The notes beneath the pieces are model-generated. The model did no database searches. It was not told where the DNA came from and saw only the letters and a list, made by a program, of their open reading frames with translations. Position numbers and translations under genes: made by a program. This document shows positions 8,066 to 15,184 of a stretch of DNA of 15,184 nucleotides, piece by piece; position 1 is the first letter of the stretch; each line of letters starts with the position of its first letter. This stretch comes from Ochromonadaceae sp. CCMP2298. Its lineage: Eukaryota > Sar > Synurophyceae > Ochromonadales > Ochromonadaceae. The stretch spans positions 1 to 15,184 of the forward strand of contig MU634143.1 in the NCBI GenBank assembly GCA_026770595.1. Direction: 5' to 3'.

Positions 8066-10221
8066 TCAGCCCAAGTAGCCCCTCTTGGCCTTCACCGCCG
8101 TCTTGCTGCCGTTGACGCCGCCGCCGCCCCCTGCTCCGCGTTTCAGCTGAGAGGGCTTCGCCTTGATCTGCTGGCACTGCGGGATGTGACGCTCGGCTGC
8201 CTTCTCGTTGTATGTGCGGTGGCAGTGAGGACAGGGCACCAGCGATGGGTCTGGGGCAGAGGCGACAGGCGGCGGCAACGGTGCCCCCGATGCGATGGCC
8301 TGCGTCACTACTCGTGCTTGCTTCATGGCATCTCTGAAGGCGCTAGACTGGTTGCGCCACTTATTGCCGCTAGCCGAGGCAGCAACGGGGGCAGCCGCTG
8401 CCACTACTGCTGCAGGCTTCTTTGCAGCAACCGTGCGTTTGCCTTTCTGCTCCGTTTTGAGTGCCTGGGCCGCGAGCCTGGCCAGGTCTGGGTCGTCCTT
8501 GGTGCGCATCTTGGAGGCGTCGAAGACCTTCCTCTTCTTCTGGGCCTTGGCGCAGATCTTGATGTGCTTGGAGTAGGGGAGCGGGTTGAACTTCCTGCCG
8601 CAGTCGGGACACTCCTGTAGTTCTCCCCCGCCCGCATCGTCGCCCGCGTCGTCGTCCGGATACGCCGCACCGAAGCCTGCGCTATTGCCGGGGTTTGAAG
8701 AGGCCTGGGCGCTGCTGCCCTGTGCGTAGGCGGTATCGTACGGGTCGCTCTCGTTCTCGTAAGCGTACTTCTGCGCGGGGGCAGGTGCGGGGGCAGGTGC
8801 GGGGACAGGTGCGCGTTGCCGAGCCCCGGAGGATTGGGGTGCGGGCGCACGCTTCAACTGCGCAGCGCTGCTGCTATGGTTCGCACTGTAGCCGTTCGTG
8901 CTGTTGCTGCTGTGCTGGGGGTTGCTGGGGGCGCTGCGGGGGGCGTGTGGTGCCTCTGCCTCCTCTTCGTAGGGGTACGCGTAGGCATTCGACTGCTCGC
9001 CCTGCTGCAGGCCGCCTCTGCTGGCCGTCGTGTTGCTCGCGCCAGTGGTGTTGCTCATGGTCTTCACACTACCCCCAATCGGACGACCGCTCGACGACCT
9101 CTTGATTTTGGACTTGAGCAGCGACAGACTGCCACGCGCTGCCCCCGCCTCTGAGTCCGCGGCACCGGAACTGGCACCGCCGCCTGTCCTTCCCGGCAGT
9201 GGGCGGGAGACAAATTCTCCTGTATCTACCTCTGTGTCTCCGTTCCACCCGCCGCGCTGCTGCTGCCGCTGTTGGCGTCCATCTGCTACGGGGGCTCTGT
9301 CTCGAGGCGGCGGCTGTTGCTGCTGGTACTGCTGCTCCTCGTACTGCTGCTGCTGGTACTGCTGCTGCTGCTGCTGCTGATACTGTTGTTGCTGCTGATA
9401 CTGTTGCTGAGGTGGGTACTGTTGTTCCTGCTGATAATGTTGCTGCTGCTGGTTCTGTTGCTGGTACTGCTGCTGCTGCGGTGGCTGTTGCTGCTGGGCA
9501 GGCCTGGCCCTGGCAGCGGGGGCTTTGCTGTTTTTGGGCAGCTCTCTTGCGGACGCGAAGGCACCCCCAGTCGCTGTGTCGTCGTTCCACCCCGGCCCGG
9601 CTTCTCTTCTACCCTTCCCCTTCTTCGCAGAACCGCCGGCATCGCGCAGGGAGCTCGCGAACTGGTCGTCCGGGACCTCCGTCTGGGCAGGGGCGCTGTA
9701 TGGTGCGCCCGCTTCCCCGTTGCCCTCGAGCTGCTGCAAGAAGTTGCTCTTGTAAGGGGAGTGGCCAACGCCAGAGCTAGCACCCGCATCGTTTGCACCC
9801 GCAGCTGCAGGGTGCCTCCTGATCTCCCTGCCCAGAGCATCCGAGCCTGGCGAGGGCGCGCTGGGGGGATCTTCTCCGTAGCTGTAGGCACCGCGCTGGC
9901 CCGGAAGTGGCTGCTCGAACATGTCGTTCGTCGGCTCAAGTGTTAGGTCGCCCGCAAGTTTGTCCAATGAGTCTGAGCGCTCGTCGAGATAGGAGGGTCT
10001 CTGGTTCAGCTGCGGCTTGAAACTGTAGGACTCGTCGTTGGCGCCACTCAGCCGTTGCTCACGGAGCCTCTTCGCGTTTTCGACCGCAGCCTGAGAAGCA
10101 CGGATAGACATGGGCTCAGTTAATGAAAATTTCAATTGGTGTAGTAAGCAACAACAACAGAGCCTTGTTCATTGGCGCTTACCTTCCGTTTGTTGGCCCA
10201 CGCTGTTGCCTGGCTCGCCAT
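8066..10221 (-). CDS. ZC2HC1-family zinc-finger protein with long Q/Y-rich tract
   Basis: Two exons: 10221-10183 (13 codons, MASQATAWANKRK) and 10090-8066, joined in phase 0 by a 92-nt GT-AG intron. The product is 687 residues. It ends in two C2HC fingers of identical spacing C-x2-C-x11-H-x3-C: residues 507/510/522/526 and 633/636/648/652. The first is followed by KKRKVFDASKMR, a hallmark of the ZC2HC1 (FAM164) family. The second contains NEKAAERHIPQC, also typical. The rest is low complexity. A Gln/Tyr-rich prion-like tract spans about 210-273, and an Ala-Pro repeat lies near 450. The basic helical N-terminus resembles family N-termini. ZC2HC1 proteins have no firmly assigned biochemical role; zinc binding is expected from the motif. 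The short first exon is inferred from phase, an ATG and a good donor; transcript data would settle it. Confidence 0.85.
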
Positions 10222-10305
10222 GGTGCCTGAGACTCGCAGGGGCCGGTTCGGGCGCAAGTAGCACGACGATAACGCGGTCTGCAGGAGTGGCGGCTTCTGG
10301 GTGCA

Positions 10306-10392
10306 CTCTTCCTTGGGGTCGTCTCCAACTACTCTCTGCGGATCTCTGGCCTCTTCCTTGGGGTCGTCTCCAACTGTCTGCGGGTCTCTGGC
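10306..10392. repeat. Two-copy tandem duplication, 45/42-nt unit
   Basis: Copy 1 is at 10306-10350 and copy 2 at 10351-10392. The first 25 bases of each are identical; the rest differs by a 3-base deletion and a substitution. It lies about 85-170 nt upstream of the ZC2HC1 start codon, so it is either in the 5' UTR or the promoter. Confidence 0.75.
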
Positions 10393-10497
10393 CTAACAAC
10401 AAGGGGGATGAACGAGAAATAGGAGGGAAGAAGTAACGTAAAAAAACACGGAACGGCCCGCCAAAAGCGCCAATATAGAGTGAAACTGAAAAGGAGT

Positions 10498-10503
10498 TTT
10501 ATT
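10498..10503 (-). terminator. Candidate poly(A) signal for the membrane-protein gene
   Basis: Plus-strand TTTATT reads AATAAA on the minus strand, 264 nt after that gene's stop codon. It is the only canonical hexamer I noticed in this spacer. Confidence 0.4.
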
Positions 10504-10721
10504 CCCTACAAAAATGTTGGCCAGCTGTTCCCATTCCTCTTCTATAACTGTCCCCATGCGGGAAGGTAAAGAGGACAGGAGGGCGGGTCGCGTATTCTCC
10601 TATTCCCATACGGTGTACGAACGATGTACTGTTTTGAAAAGGGATAGTTTTGCTTTACATTACATCCATTAGTGAAAACGCAGCACGCAGGGCGACCCCC
10701 CAGTCCCCCACCTATTGCCCT

Positions 10722-10749
<28 letters not shown>
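10722..10749. repeat. Heptamer tandem repeat (CTACTGC)x4
   Basis: Four perfect contiguous copies of CTACTGC lie just after the stop codon of the minus-strand membrane-protein gene, inside its expected 3' UTR. Confidence 0.85.
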
Positions 10750-10752
<3 letters not shown>

Positions 10753-10766
10753 CTAGACTCTGCTGT

Positions 10767-13700
10767 CTAGGTGCGGAAGGAGTCGGGCGTAACGGGCATG
10801 CGCTGCGGGGTGCGCATCTCGAACTCCCTCTCGTTGAGCTCTCTGTTGAAGGCGTTCAGGAAGGGCACGCTCTCTCCGTGGTACCAGCGGGACAGCAGGT
10901 ACAGACTGGCGGCCAGGAAGATGGCGCCCACTGCGTAGACCATGGCCTCCAGAGTGTACAGGAACATCGAGGCCGCGCCCTCCTCCTCCATGGGGCGGTA
11001 CACCTTGACCTTGTGGCGATTGGCCTCCAGGCCCTCGGTTTGGTCTGAAAGGTACAGAGGATGGGGTGAGCGGGGGTGGTATGAGTAGTGGGGTGGGCAG
11101 GGGTGGTAGGGATGTGAGCAGGGGGTTGAGCAGGGGTGGAGTGAGCGTGCGAGATAACGTGGGTGCTGATCTGTGTTAGGGCTTACCCAGGAAGTTCCCG
11201 TCGTTGAAGTTCCAGTAGTCGTCATCATCGTCCCACCAGCCGTCGTCGTCAAACGTGGTGCTGTTTCCGAAACCCACGCGCCCGCAGTCTTGGCAGTCCG
11301 TGCCTGAGGAGGGGGGGGGGGAGCCAGTGCGAATTGTACAGGGTTAGAGGATGCATTTGGATTGGTAGGTTTGGTGTGGTGGGTGTGGTAGGTGTGGTAG
11401 GTGCAGTAGGGGTGGTAGGGGGGGTGGTGGTGGGTGTGGTAGGGGTGGTAGGTGTGGAGGGGTGTTACCTATTTCGCAGTACTGGGTGCCTCTGGGGTCA
11501 TCGCAGATGCCGTCTCTGCTGTACATGCACGTGTTGGTGCACTCCTCCATGTCGCTGTTGGGGCCCAGGGGCAGGGAGTAGTCGATGACGGCGTCCACGC
11601 CACCGCAGTCCGTGCAGTCCGTGCCCTGCACGCAGGCCGAGACCTGGTTTTTGTGTGTAAGTGTGTGTGTGTGTAAGTGTGTGAGTGTGTGTGTGAATGT
11701 GAGTGGGTGTGAGTGGGTATAAACGCGTATAAACAGGTATACATTGGGTAAAACAGAATGGTTACATAACATAGAACATAGGGTAAAGCCTACCTGGTAG
11801 TTGTCGTTCTCCATGTAGTAGTCGTCCTCGAGGTCTCCGTAGAAGTCGTCGTAGAACTCTCCGTACGCATCCTCCTCGCCGTAGCCGTAGCCGTAGTCGT
11901 AGTTGCCCCCCATGTCGTCGTCCATGTAGTTGAAGTAGTTCTCGTAGTAGTACTCGTCGAAGGGCTCGGAGCCGTCGTCGCACACGCCGTCGAAGGCGAA
12001 CTCGCAGCTGTCGTCGCACGTCACGCCCTCTCTGTCCTTCACTATGGTGCCTACGGTGATGGGATCGGCAAAGGTGATCTGGCCCGCACCTGTGTCCAGA
12101 CCCGACACCTGAGAGGCCGTAGACCGAATTAGTTAAATCATAAAGTATAAAGTTTTAGGGAAAAAACAGTAAGCGTATGCGTGTTCGAGGTGAAAAGACC
12201 AGATTTGGGTAGAGAATCATGATAGAAAGACGTCTTTTATTTAACCCTAACCGTACCTGCAGCAGCACGCTCTTGTCCTCGTCCTTTAGAGACATGAAGG
12301 AGGGCAGCCAGTCCAGGCCGGGCAGCAGCTGCACTCTGATGGCGTCGTCCACCACCCCGATCACCTTGTAGGCGCCCGGGGAGGAGGGGCGGATGATGAT
12401 CTTCAGGTCGGCCACGTTGGTGAAGCCCTGCCCCTCGATGACGATGAGCTTTGACTGGGTCTCGTGGTAGTTCACAGTGGAGGCATAGAGGGAGGGGTCG
12501 GTCAGCACGACCGCCACGCGGATGCCGTCCTCGCCCCCCACCTTGAAAGACTTGCTCTTGGAGACCAGCTTGATGGTCTTGGCGGTCAGCAGGCCAGCGT
12601 TCTTGCGCCACTTCTTGCCCGGGGCGAGTCTGAGAACGACGATGTTCTTTGACTGCACCTCTAGGGTGTAGTCTCCGTCGTTGAGGGCAGGCTCGAAGGT
12701 GAACTTCATGCCCTCCGTGAAGCCCGTGCCCGTGATGGTGATGGGCTGGCTGAGAGCAGACGCGTACACCTTCACACCAGTGGGGATGACCTCCACACCC
12801 CCTTCGATCACGTCCGAGGTGACGTCAGCGACGTGCACGCCCGAGCCAGGCAGGGTGATCCAGCCCCCCGCGTCCCCACGCGTGTTGATGTGCGTTACCT
12901 GCAGGGCCCCGGGCTCGTTGCGCCACGCGCCCCCGTCCACCAGCGTGATCTCGAGGTTGGTGCGGCTTTGCACGCGCAGGTTGTAGTCCACGCCCTCCGT
13001 CAGGGCGGGGTAGAATTTCAGCTGCGGCCGGAAGCCGGAGGTCAGCTCGGGGAAGCCAGTGCCCTTGAGGTGCATCTCGTGCGAGTGGGTGCGGGACAGC
13101 TTGACGATGCTGGAGAATATCTGTGGACGCTCGAAAACCATAGCCACGTCGCGCCCCTTGCCCGCGTTCATGGGGCCCACTGCCACGTAGCCTGCGCCCG
13201 CGTTGACCGCCAGCAGGGTGAGCGCGCCGGGCAGGTTGGCGACGTTGGACCTCCAGCGAGAGCCAGCGGTGATGCGCAGGGTGATAGCGGTCTCGGTGGT
13301 GGACAGAGTGGTGTAGTTCACGTTGTTGCCCGCAATGCCGTTAGCCCAGCGCAGCGCGTTTCCGATGGTGTTGAATCCAGTGCCGGTGAGGGTGATGGTG
13401 GGGTCGTCGAAGTAGACCAGCTGCGTGGGTGCGGAGTCCAGCACAGTGACCGAGTGCATGTCCAGGTTGTCCGCCACCTCCGCCACCTTGACGCCCGCGT
13501 CCTCGTCCACCTTCACGGGTCCGCCGCCAGTGTCCACGCCGATCACGAACAGCGGGCCGGGGGTCTCTCTCCAGCTGTAGCCGTGTCTGAGGCGCAGCAC
13601 CACCTGGTTCTTGGTCAGGGGGTAGGGCGTGACGTCCTCGTAGGCTACGGCCTTGGTCAGCGGCGGCTGGAAGAACAAGTCCACCTTCTTGGCGCCGACG

Positions 13701-14298
13701 AAGCCTGTGCCGTTGATGCGCAGCTCGTTGGATGCGGACTGGTATAGCAGCACGTCCATGTCCTTCACGGTGGGCGTGGGCAGCAGCTGCGCGATGATGA
13801 CTGGCTCTACCAGCAGGTTCTTGTCGGGGCTAGAGGCGAAGGACACGGAGGAGAGCACCAGTGCTACGGGAGGGGTGCGGGTGGTCAGGTCCACCCACCT
13901 AATAAATAGAGGAGAGGAGACGAGACGTGGCAGTGGTGATTAGTGATGATTACTGGTGATTAGTGATGGCGCGGATTAGAAAGGTCGGCAACAATATAGA
14001 GGGCAACTTACTTTCGGTTTCCAAGCAGCTTAAGAATAATACCGTCTCCATCCGGGTCCTTTGAGATCAGGTAGTCCTTGTCCACCACCAGTGGCGGCAG
14101 GCCCGTGCAGCCCACATTTAATTGAATGTCGTGGTCATCCGCGTCAAAGCCAGACCCGCGGATGCGCACTTTGGGCGACCGGTCGTAAGCCACCTGCACC
14201 TGCTTCAGAACAGTTACCTCGCCGAGGATCCCAGGCAGGAGCTGCAAGCAGCACATCAGCGCAAGCGCCACGGTCATGGCCTCTCTGTGTAGCCTCAT
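10767..14298 (-). CDS. Predicted type I surface protein: six TIG-like repeats, two Cys repeats, one TM segment
   Basis: Six exons: 14298-14012, 13898-12257, 12108-11794, 11643-11469, 11303-11187 and 11044-10767. All introns are GT-AG and phases agree (2, 0, 0, 1, 1). The product is 937 residues with TAG at 10769-10767. A signal peptide covers about 1-26. Six roughly 100-residue beta-type repeats follow, anchored by GxGF at 48, 159, 268, 375, 486 and 585. Each has a later hydrophobic-W motif and a closing VAxV-like strand, resembling IPT/TIG folds. Two cysteine repeats end in GTDCxDCG: Cys 674/678/686/752/758/761 and 783/787/795/804/810/813. An acidic aromatic stretch (815-845) precedes a TM segment at about 873-897 and a 40-residue cytoplasmic tail. 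N-glycosylation sequons are at 158, 290 and 820. I do not recognise the full architecture; adhesion or receptor function is only a guess. Confidence 0.85.
11304..11468 (-). repeat. Membrane-protein intron 4 with CCTACCACA-type minisatellite
   Basis: This is a 165-nt phase-1 intron, with sense donor GTAACA and acceptor CTCAG. About 100 nt of it is a degenerate G/T-rich repeat on the plus strand (units like GGTGTGGTA), so the transcript is C/A-rich with CCTACCACA-like units. It contains a 10-G run near the acceptor. Confidence 0.7.
11644..11793 (-). repeat. Membrane-protein intron 3 with CA-rich tract (sense)
   Basis: This is a 150-nt phase-0 intron, with sense donor GTAGGC and acceptor ACCAG. 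The acceptor-proximal half is CA-rich in the transcript (plus strand 11651-11710 is TG-rich). The length is a multiple of three and the sense frame is stop-free across it, so unspliced RNA would still be translatable here. Removing it restores a cysteine-repeat spacing shared with the second repeat. Confidence 0.7.
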
Positions 14299-14659
14299 CT
14301 CTCTCAGATTCGAATAAAGGGCTCGTCCGGAATCGGGCTACGGGCAGCTGCCAATAGTAACTGAGTTCAGAGACAACCCTTCAACGACCAACAGGGGCAG
14401 GCACTGCTCTAGATCCGTGCGCACGAGGGATTCTTGTGGGCACTCATGATCCGTTCAACTGATCAATGCGTGGGAGGAAAAGGACGCGAATATTTTGAGC
14501 CCCCCCTCTTCCTGTTTCGTTAGTTTAGACGCTTTTTGTAACATTTCCCCCCATACAGTAAGCGACGCGACCGGGCTTCAAAACAGCGGGGGTTGTGGAG
14601 GGCGAAGGAGCTTGAGTCCAGCTCTTCTCCAGTCATTACCACTCGTGGGAATTGCAGCT
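14299..14659. promoter_or_regulatory. Divergent intergenic region upstream of membrane-protein and MED21-like genes
   Basis: 361 bases separate two divergent start codons. A CCAAT lies at 14351-14355. No TATA box is evident. Regulatory function is inferred from arrangement alone. Confidence 0.45.
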
Positions 14660-15184
14660 ATGGCGTCTGATGCTCCCCCCATGGACACTGTGCCTGAGGC
14701 GTTGGCGGAACCACCCTGCACAGTGGACGACGTGCACGACCACGTGGATCGTATGATGCTCTCCGTCTTCGAGGCCATGCGCTCCGCCTCAAACCCCGAG
14801 GAGGACCCCGCCTCCCAAGCGGATCGAATAATCGAGCTCTACCGTGCCGCGTGCGCGAGCGTGGACCGGCTGGTGGGCGTGGACCGCAGCGAGGCGCAGC
14901 AGCTGTGCGAGCTGGAGCAGCTCTCCGCCCAGTATGAGGCCTCTCGCGCGAAGGTGCTGCAGACCGAGGACGAGCTCAGAGAACTGCAAGTCGAGGTCGA
15001 CCTGAAGCTCAAAGAGGTACGACTGAGTGAGCCGCTTGCTGGTTTAGCTGCACTAAACGGTACCCCCCTACCCACCCACCCCACACTCCTCTGCTGTACA
15101 CCCCCTACTTCCTGTCCCCTACCCCCTACCCCCCGCCCTCCGCATCCCCTAGGTCTTGAGCGACCAGCTGCTGGGCTTGAGTGC
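14660..15184 (+). CDS. Helical protein, possibly Mediator subunit 21-like (partial, 5' end only)
   Basis: Exon 1 is 14660-15016 (119 codons) and exon 2 begins at 15153, both in phase 0 with a GTACGA donor and a CCTAG acceptor. The gene runs off the window. The product starts MASDAPPMDT. It has a short N-terminal helix region (VDDVHDHVDRMMLSVFEAM, about 25-43), then a loop, then a long predicted helix/coiled coil from about residue 61. The order of features resembles MED21: an N-terminal VxxLxDxV-like helix, then a block like ADRIIELYRAACASVDRLV, then a Glu/Leu-rich coiled coil. MED21 is a small helical Mediator middle-module subunit in the nucleus. Similarity of this kind is weak, because many coiled-coil proteins look alike; MED22 or another short coiled-coil protein is possible. 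The ATG at 14660 is the first in a clean frame. Confidence 0.5.
   Translation, partial: MASDAPPMDTVPEALAEPPCTVDDVHDHVDRMMLSVFEAMRSASNPEEDPASQADRIIELYRAACASVDRLVGVDRSEAQQLCELEQLSAQYEASRAKVLQTEDELRELQVEVDLKLKEVRLSEPLAGLAALNGTPLPTHPTLLCCTPPTSCPLPPTPRPPHPLGLERPAAGLEC

Larger units (their letters stand above)
10222..10766. other. Intergenic region between membrane-protein gene and ZC2HC1 gene
   Basis: This 545-base tandem spacer should contain the 3' UTR of the upstream minus-strand gene and the promoter and 5' UTR of the ZC2HC1 gene. It holds a 42-45-nt tandem duplication, a heptamer array and a minus-strand AATAAA. No convincing ORF with an ATG and a recognisable domain was found. Confidence 0.6.

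Noticed and set aside
9272-9946. Long plus-strand open frame rich in Leu/Val, looking like a membrane protein
   Set aside because: It is the antisense of the CAG-rich Gln tract of the ZC2HC1 gene; poly-Leu arises from CTG repeats. No domain is seen.
10169-10402. Apparent upstream ORF before the ZC2HC1 gene
   Set aside because: Its first codon is TTG, not ATG, and it is out of frame with the main start. The open frame partly reflects the tandem duplication.
12240-12252. Telomere-like TTAACCCTAACC next to a splice donor, and a similar short string at 4917-4927
   Set aside because: Each holds only one to two units, inside introns. This is too short to indicate a telomere or an interstitial telomeric array.
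12833-13747. 304-codon plus-strand open frame
   Set aside because: It lies opposite the large exon 2 of the membrane-protein gene, whose repeats and splice phases are convincing. Its composition is that of a GC-rich shadow frame.

Overview
The window is nuclear DNA from a GC-rich, gene-dense, intron-bearing eukaryote, most likely a unicellular alga or other protist. The evidence is short GT-AG introns (92-538 nt), exons rebuilt with correct phase, and proteins that are purely eukaryotic (exportin-T, WHEP-domain arginyl-tRNA synthetase, ZC2HC1 zinc-finger protein, a signal-peptide/TM surface protein). I see no bacterial operons, mobile elements, rRNA, tRNA or CRISPR. The exact lineage cannot be fixed from the sequence alone.

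Layout: (1) 1-3874, minus: exportin-T (XPOT) in four exons, C-terminus outside the window. (2) 3875-4354: short divergent intergenic region. (3) 4355-7395, plus: cytosolic-type arginyl-tRNA synthetase in four exons with an N-terminal WHEP domain. (4) 7396-8065: AT-richer convergent region with a poly(A) signal, hairpins and short direct repeats. (5) 8066-10221, minus: two-exon ZC2HC1-type zinc-finger protein with a long Q/Y-rich tract. (6) 10222-10766: intergenic, with two small tandem repeats. (7) 10767-14298, minus: six-exon gene for a 937-residue predicted type I membrane protein with six TIG-like repeats, two cysteine repeats and one TM segment. (8) 14299-14659: second short divergent region. 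(9) 14660-15184, plus: start of a helical, possibly MED21-like protein.

The tRNA export receptor and a tRNA-charging enzyme sit head to head, so a shared promoter is plausible. The most unusual item is the membrane protein. It is modular, I cannot match it to a named family, and one of its cysteine modules is split by an Asp/Glu/Tyr-rich insertion. No defence system, biosynthetic cluster or other multi-gene system is apparent.
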